From: Acidobacteriota bacterium
Lineage (GTDB): Bacteria > Acidobacteriota > Terriglobia > Bryobacterales > Bryobacteraceae
Assembly (NCBI GenBank): GCA_016201205.1
Contig: JACQDF010000366.1
Coordinates: 1 to 42,655, forward strand
Direction of reading: 5' to 3'
DNA: 42,655 bases
In this document: positions 29,294 through 36,744 of the stretch, piece by piece
How the letters are laid out: each line of letters opens with the position of its first letter
Numbering within the stretch: the first letter of the stretch is position 1
Notes under the pieces: generated by a model
What the model was told of the DNA's origin: nothing
Databases searched by the model: none
Seen by the model: only the letters and a program-made list of their open reading frames with translations
Position numbers and translations under genes: made by a program

Positions 29294-30025
29294 TTACCTT
29301 CGCCAGCGATGAGGCTCAAATTTCAGGATATTGACCAGCACGCCCAGAAGCACGTGCACGATGTAGTACAGCGATTTCATTGCCGTGATGGTGCTTTGGC
29401 CGCTGCGCCGCGGACGCACCTGGCACGGCACCTCGACAAAACGGAACGCGCGGCGCTGTAACACCACCAGCGCTTCAATCTCCGGATACTCGAGGGGAAA
29501 ACTGCGGCTGAACACCGCCAGCGCTTCCCGGTTCACACCCACAAACCCGCTGGTGGGATCGTACACCTTCTGGCCCAGAATCGGCCACAAGATCGTCCGG
29601 AAGAAGCGGATTCCCCACGCGCGCACCCAGCTTGTGTATTTCTGGCCCGGATCCACGAAGCGCGACCCGATCACCATCTGGCAGCCCGACTCAGCGAGCG
29701 CGGCCAGAATGCGGGGAATGTCCCGCGGATTGTGCTGCCCGTCGCCGTCGACGCGGATCACGTAGTCATAGCCGAGCTCGAAGGCGAGCCGGTAACCCGA
29801 CTGTACGCAGCCGCCGAGCCCCAGGTGGAAAGGCAGCGACAGCACTTCAGCGCCCGCGAACCGGGCCACGGCCGCCGTAGCGTCCGTCGAGCAGTCGTCA
29901 ATCACCAGCACCGGCACGGCCGGCATCACTTCCTGGATCTCGCGCACCACTTGCCCGACAGCGGCTTCCTCATTCAGCGCCGGGACGATGATCATCAGCG
30001 CGCCCGCTCCCTTCGCTTCTTTCAC
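29294..30025 (-). CDS. Glycosyltransferase family 2, dolichyl/polyprenyl-phosphate sugar synthase-like
   Basis: A 243-residue transferase with the GT-A fold: MIIVPALNEEAAVGQVVREI, VLVIDDCSTDATAAVA, VIRVDGDGQHNPRDIPRI with the catalytic DGDGQ, and IGSRF. It resembles DPM1 and Cps-type synthases that load a sugar on polyprenyl phosphate. The start is the GTG at 30025, in a four-base GTGA overlap with the upstream transferase; an ATG at 29995 (MIIVPALNEE) is the alternative. The long open frame up to 30481 is antisense-like and was discarded. The hydrophobic segment near the C-terminus (YYIVHVLLGVLVNIL) may be a membrane anchor. It is the second gene of the glycan operon. Confidence 0.9.
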   Translation of the reverse strand: MKEAKGAGALMIIVPALNEEAAVGQVVREIQEVMPAVPVLVIDDCSTDATAAVARFAGAEVLSLPFHLGLGGCVQSGYRLAFELGYDYVIRVDGDGQHNPRDIPRILAALAESGCQMVIGSRFVDPGQKYTSWVRAWGIRFFRTILWPILGQKVYDPTSGFVGVNREALAVFSRSFPLEYPEIEALVVLQRRAFRFVEVPCQVRPRRSGQSTITAMKSLYYIVHVLLGVLVNILKFEPHRWRR

Positions 30026-31035
30026 AGCGCGGCCACCTGCCTGGCGGAGATCGAGTGCCGGCGGACGAGGCGGCAAAACTCCGTCGCGGAAATCCGCGCC
30101 TTTCTTCGAATCTCCCGCCGCTGAGCCAGCAGCCGCCGCATATGCCTGAAGAGGGCCAGATGAGCGTGGAGCGCAATCCACACCAGCCGCATCCCGGAAT
30201 TGCCTTGCTGGCGGAAACCGGCGGCGGCGCCTTTTCCGGTCGCCAGCGCAACCACGTGCCAGAAGTAGCGCGCCGCCGTCACAACAGGCGCGCGTACCAG
30301 CATCGACACCGGGAAGTTCTTCACCAGCACGAACAGCCGGTTGCGCTCTACCAGGTACGCTTTCAGCGGCGATGCCCGGCCCGCCGTCTTCGAGTAGTGG
30401 TGATGAACAACCGCCCGCGGCTCGTACAGGCAGCGCCATCCCGCCCACACCCCGCGCAGCCCAAGGTCGGTGTCCTCGCAATAAAGAAAAAATCGCTCGT
30501 CGAATCCTCCCACTTCGTCGAGCATCGCCCGCCGGTACATGGCCGCCGAGCCGCTGGGAAAGAGCGCCTCAGTTGCCTCCGGATACTGCTCCGGCGGCTG
30601 CCCGTGACCGCGCTGTTTGCTGCTTCCGTCGCCGCAGAGCAGCATGCCCGCCGAATCGAGCACGTCCTGCCCGGCCAGCATCACGCGGCTGGCGCACATG
30701 CCGGCCTGGCTGCGGGCTTCCATCGCCCGGACCAGAGCCTCGAGCCAGCCGGCGTCCGCCGACGCATCGTCGTTCAGGACGGCGACATACGGCGACCCCG
30801 AGCGCGCAACGGCCTGGTTGATCGCGCCTCCGAATCCGGCGTTTTCTCCGTTTTCAATCACCTGCATCTCAACCGCGATCTGCGTGTCCCGCCGAACCAG
30901 TCCTTTCCCGCTGTTGTCGACGATCACGATTTCAAAGTCCCGCCATGTCTGGCGTTCCAGAGAGCACACGCATTCCCTTAACAGAGGCCCCGCCTCGAGG
31001 GTCGGAATCACCACGGTCACGCAAGGAGGCGGCAA
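30022..31035 (-). CDS. Glycosyltransferase family 2, rhamnosyltransferase-like
   Basis: A 337-residue transferase with VVIPTLEAGPLLRECVCSLE, VDNSGKG, GENAGFGGAINQAVA, YVAVLNDDASADAGWLEALV (DDA metal site) and GFDERFFLYCEDTDLGLR. This set is typical of GT2 enzymes of the WcaA/RfbF rhamnosyltransferase type that build O-antigen or capsule. Several hydrophobic residues near 240-300 suggest membrane association. The start is a TTG at 31035; there is no good ribosome site, and a GTG a few codons in is possible. It is the first gene of the operon and is divergent from the patatin gene. Confidence 0.85.
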   Translation of the reverse strand: MPPPCVTVVIPTLEAGPLLRECVCSLERQTWRDFEIVIVDNSGKGLVRRDTQIAVEMQVIENGENAGFGGAINQAVARSGSPYVAVLNDDASADAGWLEALVRAMEARSQAGMCASRVMLAGQDVLDSAGMLLCGDGSSKQRGHGQPPEQYPEATEALFPSGSAAMYRRAMLDEVGGFDERFFLYCEDTDLGLRGVWAGWRCLYEPRAVVHHHYSKTAGRASPLKAYLVERNRLFVLVKNFPVSMLVRAPVVTAARYFWHVVALATGKGAAAGFRQQGNSGMRLVWIALHAHLALFRHMRRLLAQRREIRRKARISATEFCRLVRRHSISARQVAAL

Positions 31036-31077
31036 ATAGAGATTTTACTCGACCAGCCCGCGTAGAATGAACAGTGC

Positions 31078-31848
31078 ATGAAGCGCGCGCTGGTGCTGAG
31101 CGGCGGCGGTCTGTTCGGCGCCTGGCAAGTGGGCGCCTGGAGCGTGCTGCGGCAGCATGTCGAGTTCGATGTCATCATTGGCGCCTCGATCGGCGCGCTG
31201 AACGGCTGGGCGATCGCCGGCGGCGCGAGTCCCGAGGATCTGGCACGCCGCTGGATCGAAGCCGCCCGGCGGGGCCGCTTGAGATTTCGCCTGCCGCTGA
31301 ACCCGCTCGACGGGCTGCTCGAGTTCTCCCAGATCGAAGGCTGGATTCGCGAGCTTCACGCTGCTTTTCAGCCCAGGATGGAATACCATGCTGTGGTCAC
31401 CGATCTGCTGCGGCTCCATCCGCGCATGATCGAGGGCCGGCACGTGCACTGGCGGCACCTGGCGGCTTCCTGTGCGCTGATCGGCCTGCTGCCGCAGCAG
31501 CGCATTGACCGCGTCCTCTATACCGACGGCGGCTTGCTGGGCGCGCTCCCCTTGTGGGCCGCGGTCCGCTGTCATGCAACGCACGTGATCGGGCTGCATG
31601 TGATGCCGCGCATGCCCCTGCCGGTCCGCGCGGCGCTCAAAACCCTGAGGCTGGCGCGAACCGGACAGCGCAAACCGGACCAGAACGACACCCTCATCCT
31701 CAGCCCCGCCAGGCCGTTGGGAGACTGGAAGACGGCCATGCTCTGGCAGCGCGCCGGCATTGAGGATTGGATCAGCCAGGGCCGCGAGGACGCGGGGGCG
31801 GCTGTGGCCGGTGGAAACATTTCCTTTCTGGAATGTTTTAAGCGATAA
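31078..31848 (+). CDS. Patatin-like phospholipase
   Basis: A 256-residue serine lipid hydrolase of the patatin/RssA-like group. The oxyanion hole is LSGGGLFGAWQ, the nucleophile elbow GASIG has Ser37, and the catalytic Asp150 is in TDGGLLG. There is no signal peptide, so it is probably cytoplasmic. The substrate is not predictable. The ATG at 31078 is preceded by weak purines (AGAATGAAC). Its end is 10 bases before the next gene, so the two are probably cotranscribed. Confidence 0.9.
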   Translation: MKRALVLSGGGLFGAWQVGAWSVLRQHVEFDVIIGASIGALNGWAIAGGASPEDLARRWIEAARRGRLRFRLPLNPLDGLLEFSQIEGWIRELHAAFQPRMEYHAVVTDLLRLHPRMIEGRHVHWRHLAASCALIGLLPQQRIDRVLYTDGGLLGALPLWAAVRCHATHVIGLHVMPRMPLPVRAALKTLRLARTGQRKPDQNDTLILSPARPLGDWKTAMLWQRAGIEDWISQGREDAGAAVAGGNISFLECFKR

Positions 31849-31858
31849 TCGTGCTTCT

Positions 31859-32173
31859 ATGCCCCTCTACCGCATTTTTCGCATGAAGGAAAACGACCGC
31901 CAGCGCTTCCGCTGGGCGCCTCACACCTCCGGCGCCACCCTGGTGAAGCCGAAAGAGTACGAAGAAGCCGGAGCAGTGGAGGCCGCCTCGGTGTACACCG
32001 CCTGGAGTGCGCTGAACAAGACAGGGCAGCCGCTCGCCATCGGCGATCTGCTCGCCGGCCCGGATGACGAGATCCGCATCCTCAAGTACATCGGCTTTGA
32101 AGAAGCACGCTGGCTGCTGCCGGAAACCAAACCGCCGGACGAATTGCAGGTGATGAGCGCAGCCGCCGGTTAG
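31859..32173 (+). CDS. Uncharacterised 104-residue protein
   Basis: Small acidic protein starting MPLYRIFRMKENDRQRFRW, then APHTSGATLVKPKEYE, TAWSALNKTGQPLAIGDLLA and YIGFEEARWLLPETKPPDE. It is soluble, with no membrane segment and no catalytic motif that I can name. Small soluble proteins of this look are common in Acidobacteriota. The ATG at 31859 was chosen over the longer upstream frame, which overlaps the patatin end. Cotranscription with the patatin gene is likely (10-base gap). Confidence 0.7.
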   Translation: MPLYRIFRMKENDRQRFRWAPHTSGATLVKPKEYEEAGAVEAASVYTAWSALNKTGQPLAIGDLLAGPDDEIRILKYIGFEEARWLLPETKPPDELQVMSAAAG

Positions 32174-32222
32174 GCGCTTGTTGCGGCACAGGAGCGGAGT
32201 ACGCTCTGTTGCGAGCGCGCGA

Positions 32223-33812
32223 TCAGCCGATCTGCCAGCCCTTGCGGAACTTCGGCTTGATGAAATGATTCGCTTCGGCGACGTTGGTGACCTTCATCTT
32301 CGCGCTGTCCCAGTCGAGCCTCCCTTCAAAGTGCAGCGCCAGTGCGCCGAGCAGGATCCACTCGGTCAACGGCCCGGCGACGCTGAAGTCCGAGCAGGAG
32401 CGCTCGCCGCCTTTGCAGGCCCGGATCCAGTCGCGGTAGTGGCCGGGAGACCGGGTGAGGTACTGCGGAGGAAGCTTATAATCTTTCATCCGCTCCTGCG
32501 GTACAAGGCGTGTGCTTCCGCCGTAGGTATCGGTGGTCAGGATGCCCTTGTCGCCGATGAAGACAACACCGTTGCTGGACGGGTTGAAGCCACCGCCGCC
32601 GCCGGCTCGTCCGGGGCCGCCTGGAGCGCCACCGGGAGCAGGACCGCCGCTCGGGGCAGGACCGCCGCTCGGGGCAGGACCGCCGCTCGGGGCAGGACCG
32701 CCGCTCGGGGTAGGACCGCCCCCCGGGGCAGGACCGCCCCCGCGCCGGCCTCCGCCTCCTCCGGGACCGCCAGGACCGCCGAAACCCGCGCCACCGCCGA
32801 ATCCGCCTCCAAACGCTCCCTGACCCCCGATCAGCGGCTCACTTTCCGCAATGTCCGGCGGCCTGTACGCAGCCCCAGTCGCGGCATCGTACCAGAAAAG
32901 CTTCAACGCGGGCATGGAGCCGCGAGCAGGGAAGTCAAACCTCGTGACCGATTTCTTCGGGAATGTATAGGGATTCTTGCCCTCTTGCCTGATCACCTCG
33001 ACGCTGGTCGGGGCGCCGAGCATCAGCGCCATGTTCGGCGCGCCGAGGATATGGCAAGCCATGTCCCCGAGCGCCCCGCAGCCGAAATCGAACCAGCCGC
33101 GCCATTTGAACGGAGCGTAGGCCGCGCTGTAGGGCCTCATGCTCGCGGGCCCGAGCCAGAGATCCCAGTCCAATGTGTCCGGAACCGTCTCCTCCGCCGG
33201 CAGCGTGTCCATGCCCTGCGGCCAGATGGGGCGGTTCGTCCAGGCGTGCACTTCGGTTACATTGCCGAGCTCGCCGGACCAGAGGATCTCGGCGGCAATG
33301 CGTGCTCCTTCGTTGGAATAACCCTGGTTGCCCATTTGGGTGGCGACTTTGTATTTCGCCGCCGCCTCGGTGAGCAGACGCGCCTCCCAGATGGTTCGGG
33401 TCAGCGGCTTCTCAACGTAGACGTGCTTTCCACGCTCCATCGCCCACATGGCAGCGGTGGCGTGCATGTGATCCGGAGTGGCCACGATGACCGCGTCGAT
33501 GTTCCTGCCCTCCTTGTCGAGCATCTTGCGGAAGTCGCTGTACCTGGCGGCCTTCTCATATGTCTGGAATGTGCGCTCCGCACTCCTGGAGTCCACGTCG
33601 GCCAGCGCCACGATGTTCTCCGCCGAGCAGCCGGCGATGTCGGTGGCGCCGCGGCCGCCGGCGCCGATGGCCGCGATGTTCAGCTTCTCATTGGGCGATT
33701 TGTGGCCCAGCAGCTTCAGCGACGGCATGCTGCCGAATCCTCCCGCCGGAACCGCGCCGGCCAGCAGGGAGCCGTAGAAAAAATAGCGTCTCGAGATGCG
33801 ATCTTGTTCCAT
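32223..33812 (-). CDS. Gfo/Idh/MocA-family oxidoreductase with Gly/Pro-rich insert, Tat-type signal
   Basis: A 529-residue NAD(P)-dependent sugar oxidoreductase-type protein. The N-terminus (SRRYFFYGSLLAGA) looks like a twin-arginine signal. The Rossmann part shows AAIGAGGRG (47-55) and DAVIVATPDHMHA, then the hallmark YVEKPLT with EKP at 134-136. Residues about 329-409 form a Gly/Pro-rich insert, encoded partly by five 18-bp tandem repeats (32641-32730), splitting the C-terminal domain. The tail (MKDYKLPPQYLTRSPGHYRD, LTEWILLGALAL) is the usual one. The start at 33812 is good. It is directly downstream of the sugar isomerase gene (13-base gap), so likely a two-gene operon for a sugar or polyol. 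Confidence 0.88.
   Translation of the reverse strand: MEQDRISRRYFFYGSLLAGAVPAGGFGSMPSLKLLGHKSPNEKLNIAAIGAGGRGATDIAGCSAENIVALADVDSRSAERTFQTYEKAARYSDFRKMLDKEGRNIDAVIVATPDHMHATAAMWAMERGKHVYVEKPLTRTIWEARLLTEAAAKYKVATQMGNQGYSNEGARIAAEILWSGELGNVTEVHAWTNRPIWPQGMDTLPAEETVPDTLDWDLWLGPASMRPYSAAYAPFKWRGWFDFGCGALGDMACHILGAPNMALMLGAPTSVEVIRQEGKNPYTFPKKSVTRFDFPARGSMPALKLFWYDAATGAAYRPPDIAESEPLIGGQGAFGGGFGGGAGFGGPGGPGGGGGRRGGGPAPGGGPTPSGGPAPSGGPAPSGGPAPSGGPAPGGAPGGPGRAGGGGGFNPSSNGVVFIGDKGILTTDTYGGSTRLVPQERMKDYKLPPQYLTRSPGHYRDWIRACKGGERSCSDFSVAGPLTEWILLGALALHFEGRLDWDSAKMKVTNVAEANHFIKPKFRKGWQIG
32641..32730 (+). repeat. Tandem 18-bp repeat inside the oxidoreductase gene
   Basis: Five units starting at 32641, 32659, 32677, 32695 and 32713. 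Three are identical (GGACCGCCGCTCGGGGCA), the fourth differs by one base and the fifth by two. Being a multiple of three, the array keeps the frame and encodes repeated GGPAPS on the minus strand. Copy-number change would lengthen or shorten the Gly/Pro-rich linker without breaking the gene. Confidence 0.95.
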
Positions 33813-33825
33813 AGTTCCTCGTTTC

Positions 33826-34761
33826 TCAGGACAGAGCGTCTTTGCAATACTGGAGGCACTTCTTCACTTCAGCCACCGGGCCTTCCGCCCCTCTGTACTC
33901 GTACTCGATGTTCGCCGGGAAGGAATACTTCTTCTCCTTCATCAGCCGGAGAACCTGCTTGATCGGCGTGTCGCCCTCTCCCCACGGCACGTTGTCGCCC
34001 TGGTTCTTCTTGCGATCCTTCAGGTGCAGATTGGTGATCCGGTCGTGGTGAGCCTGGATGTACTCGACCGGATCAAAGCCGGCCGCGAAGAAATGGCCGA
34101 TGTCCAGGTTCACGCCGAAGTGCCTGGAGAGCGCCATCGCTTTGGCGAAGCTTTCCGGAGTGGCAAATTCATTGGGGTCTTTGACGTTGGAATGGCCATG
34201 CATGGCGACCGTGATCTTATGCTTGTCGGCAAACGGGGCTACCCGTTTGACCGCCTCCAGGTTCGAGGAGGCGGTGATCACCTTGACGCCGAGCGCCTTG
34301 GCCATCAGGAAACCGCGATCGATCTCCTCGTCGGTGAAGTCCTCGCGGAAGCTGAGGTTGTAGGCGTGCAGCGTGATGCCCGCGTCGTCGAACTTCTTGC
34401 GAATGCCTTTGAAGTGATCGAGCGGCACGCTGAGACGCCACTTGCGGGCTTCCTCGCGGGCAGCCGCCCGAGCCGCCGGGTCCGGAGCCCCCTTGCCGCC
34501 CCCTTTCTTTCCGCCGCCCGGTGCGCCGCCGCCGAAGAAGCCACCAGCGGGCCGGGGCTCGACGTGGCCGGAGAACAATTCGCAGTCGCCGATGCCGGCC
34601 TCGGCCATGGCCTTGATGGCTTCTTCCAGCGACATCGTGCGGAAGCTGTATGACTGGACGCCGATGCGTACACCGCCGATCCTGGAGTTGATCTTGGCAA
34701 GCGCCGCCGAAAGCGGAACCCCTGCCAGGGCGAGTTTTCCGAAATCTCGTCTCGAGTACAT
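33826..34761 (-). CDS. Sugar phosphate isomerase/epimerase (TIM-barrel), Tat-type signal
   Basis: A 311-residue xylose-isomerase-like TIM barrel. The N-terminus [21 protein letters not shown] is a good twin-arginine signal (SRRDFGK). The barrel begins [14 protein letters not shown], with [45 protein letters not shown] and PANIEYEY giving the usual His/Glu/Asp metal ligands. A Gly/Lys-rich insert (about residues 72-92) interrupts the early barrel. It is the upstream gene of the pair with the Gfo/Idh/MocA protein. The substrate is unknown; export suggests action on sugars in the periplasm. Confidence 0.85.
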   Translation of the reverse strand: MYSRRDFGKLALAGVPLSAALAKINSRIGGVRIGVQSYSFRTMSLEEAIKAMAEAGIGDCELFSGHVEPRPAGGFFGGGAPGGGKKGGGKGAPDPAARAAAREEARKWRLSVPLDHFKGIRKKFDDAGITLHAYNLSFREDFTDEEIDRGFLMAKALGVKVITASSNLEAVKRVAPFADKHKITVAMHGHSNVKDPNEFATPESFAKAMALSRHFGVNLDIGHFFAAGFDPVEYIQAHHDRITNLHLKDRKKNQGDNVPWGEGDTPIKQVLRLMKEKKYSFPANIEYEYRGAEGPVAEVKKCLQYCKDALS

Positions 34762-34877
34762 AACCTGTAAGAGATGCTATCAGATTATAGGCAGGTTACA
34801 GTACCCGGCAAACGCCGGGAGAAAGAGGCAGGTTCATCCCGCAGATTGCGGCGCCCGGCGCGCGTTACAATGAAAGC
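34762..34877. promoter_or_regulatory. Upstream region of the isomerase/oxidoreductase pair
   Basis: This gap lies between the isomerase start and the small frame at 34878 and must hold the promoter of the isomerase-oxidoreductase operon. An AT-rich TATCAGATTATAGG near 34778 is the most promoter-like part. I cannot assign boxes firmly. Confidence 0.3.
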
Positions 34878-34946
34878 GTGGAAGCACTCTGGATCGCGTT
34901 GATCGCGCTCGCCGTCGTCTTACTGAACCGCTTCTTTGGCGGCTGA
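34878..34946 (+). CDS. Possible 22-residue membrane peptide
   Basis: GTG-started frame reading MEALWIALIALAVVLL then NRFFGG, a single hydrophobic helix with a basic C-terminal end. No clear ribosome site; it overlaps the antisense 3' end of the TPR gene by 27 bases. Could be chance. It is listed because such short membrane peptides are easily missed. Confidence 0.2.
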   Translation: MEALWIALIALAVVLLNRFFGG

Positions 34947-36725
34947 ATGCCTCGCGGACCCGGTTCGGGTCCCTGCCGCTGACTCCGCAAATCCCCTCTT
35001 GGCAAAGTACGGATTCAACGCCCGCACCCTGTCCAGCAGTTGCCCTGCCCGCTCTTGGTCGCCCTGTGCTTTGGCAATCATTCCCGCGTGGTAGAAGAAC
35101 AGCGGCTCCGGCGTGCCGGCGCGAAGCGCATTCGCGGAGGCCTTGGCCGCATCTTCCAGCCGGCCCTGACGGAACAGGACCCACGCATAGGCATCCCAGG
35201 TGTAGACGTCCTTGCGCACCGTGAGATCGGCTTCGGCGGCTTCCAGCGCTTCTTCCAGATTGCGCTTGTGATCGGCGTAGATTAGAGCAAGCTGGCGGTT
35301 GGCCTTCTGGCCCGAGGCAGCCTCCATTCTTGCGATCACGTCGATTGTCGCCCATTGCTTGCGCGCCTCTTCCCGCTTTCCGATGCCTTCGTAGAGCTCC
35401 GCAAGCGCACCCGCATACTCGACCATCGGCGCGATCGCCTGCGCCTTCAGGAAGCTGGCGATGGCTTGCTGCGTCTTGCCTTGCGCCTCGTAGACATGAC
35501 CCAGTCCGGCATGAGCCGAATGCATCCGGGCAAAGTTCTCGAGAGCCGACCGGAATGCCGCCTCTGCCTGCTCGAGCCGGCCCGACTTCCAGTACAGATT
35601 CCCGAGCTCCACCAGGCACCAGGCGGTGTTCTCGTGTCCCGGACGCCCCGCGCGCACCGCCTTGGCCATCATCTCGACGGCGCCTTCCAGATCCCCGGTG
35701 ATGAAACGATGCCAGCCGATGCGGTTCCAGCTCATCAGACCCGCGCTCAGGTTCACCATCTGCTGGTAGGCGCCGGCTGCCCGGTCGTACTCACCCGTTT
35801 CCATCCACGCATCCCCCAGCATGGCCCAGTTCACCGGATCACCCGGTCTGATGGCGGCGAGTCTCTTCGAGCGGGCAGCCACTTTCGCAAACTCGTGGCG
35901 GAACAGGTCCACCTGGTTCTGCACGGACAGTGCTTCGTAGTTCTCGGGCTCCTCCGCCAGCACTTTCTCGAGGATCTTCTGCGCGCGATCGGCATAGCCG
36001 TAATCCGTTGTCTGCCGCATCCGTTCGAGATATTCCCGTGCAAGCTGCACCTGGAGCTTGCGGTTGGGCGCGTCCGGCTGGAGCTGGTCGAGAGCCCTCC
36101 TGCCTTCCAGCGACTTGGGAGCGATCTCGAGCGCCTTCCGCGCCAGTTGTTCCGCCCGCTTCGGATTCGAGCGCAGCGTCAAGTGCGAGAGCTTGCCCAG
36201 CACCCAGGCGCGCTCCAACGCCTCCGACTCCGGCATCAAGCGGTACATGTCATTCAGCATGATCACCGCTCCGTCGGCATCGCCGACGAGTTCGCGCAGC
36301 TCGGCGGCGCGCCGCATCGATTCGCGGTGCTGCGGCCGCAGGCGCAGCATCCAGTTCGCCTGGCGCTCGGCTTCCTCCATCCGGCCAAGCTTCACATACG
36401 AGTCCACCAGGTAGCCATAGATCTCGACGTCGTCCGGATTCCTGCGGTTCAAGGGCAAGGCCAGCTCCACGGCCCGATCGTATTTCCCTTCGAGCAGGGT
36501 GGCAAACGCCTCCATCTTTTTCGCACCGAAGTCTTCCGGCGACTGCCGGCGTGCTGATTCAAGCAGCTTCCTTGCCATGGAAAGCAAGGCCGGCTCGCCT
36601 GTGAAGCGATACCGGCCTAACAGCGTGTGAATCGAATCATATTGCCGCACCACGTTTACGGAGGGCTGAGTCTCCTCCGTCGAGGCGGCCAGTTGCAGTG
36701 TGAGCGACAGCAGCCAGATCATCAT
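34920..36725 (-). CDS. TPR-repeat protein, probably secreted
   Basis: A 601-residue protein made almost wholly of tetratricopeptide repeats after a short signal (MIWLLSLTLQLAAS). Repeats are evident in AWVLGKLSHLTLRSNPKRAEQLARKAL, AMLGDAWMETGEYDRAAGAY and VELGNLYWKSGRLEQAEAAF. It has no catalytic motif and probably scaffolds or binds proteins. The start is MM at 36725/36722. It lies 19 bases after the DUF4331 gene, so the two are likely one operon. The C-terminal end is low-complexity Ala/Ser/Arg. Confidence 0.82.
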   Translation of the reverse strand: MMIWLLSLTLQLAASTEETQPSVNVVRQYDSIHTLLGRYRFTGEPALLSMARKLLESARRQSPEDFGAKKMEAFATLLEGKYDRAVELALPLNRRNPDDVEIYGYLVDSYVKLGRMEEAERQANWMLRLRPQHRESMRRAAELRELVGDADGAVIMLNDMYRLMPESEALERAWVLGKLSHLTLRSNPKRAEQLARKALEIAPKSLEGRRALDQLQPDAPNRKLQVQLAREYLERMRQTTDYGYADRAQKILEKVLAEEPENYEALSVQNQVDLFRHEFAKVAARSKRLAAIRPGDPVNWAMLGDAWMETGEYDRAAGAYQQMVNLSAGLMSWNRIGWHRFITGDLEGAVEMMAKAVRAGRPGHENTAWCLVELGNLYWKSGRLEQAEAAFRSALENFARMHSAHAGLGHVYEAQGKTQQAIASFLKAQAIAPMVEYAGALAELYEGIGKREEARKQWATIDVIARMEAASGQKANRQLALIYADHKRNLEEALEAAEADLTVRKDVYTWDAYAWVLFRQGRLEDAAKASANALRAGTPEPLFFYHAGMIAKAQGDQERAGQLLDRVRALNPYFAKRGFAESAAGTRTGSARHSAAKEAVQ

Positions 36726-36744
36726 CCTCAGCCCTCCCGGCGGC

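Noticed and set aside
30026..30481. N-terminal extension of the DPM1-like transferase
   Set aside because: Overlaps the upstream transferase in another frame and has no family similarity; the GTG at 30025 in a GTGA overlap is better.
32641..32730. CRISPR-like array
   Set aside because: Units are contiguous with no spacers and keep a coding frame; it is a tandem repeat in a gene.
32178..33962. 594-codon plus-strand frame
   Set aside because: Antisense shadow of the Gfo/Idh/MocA gene; its repeat-rich middle merely mirrors the Gly/Pro repeat.
35355..36557. 400-codon plus-strand frame
   Set aside because: Antisense shadow of the TPR-protein gene, which has clear repeats.
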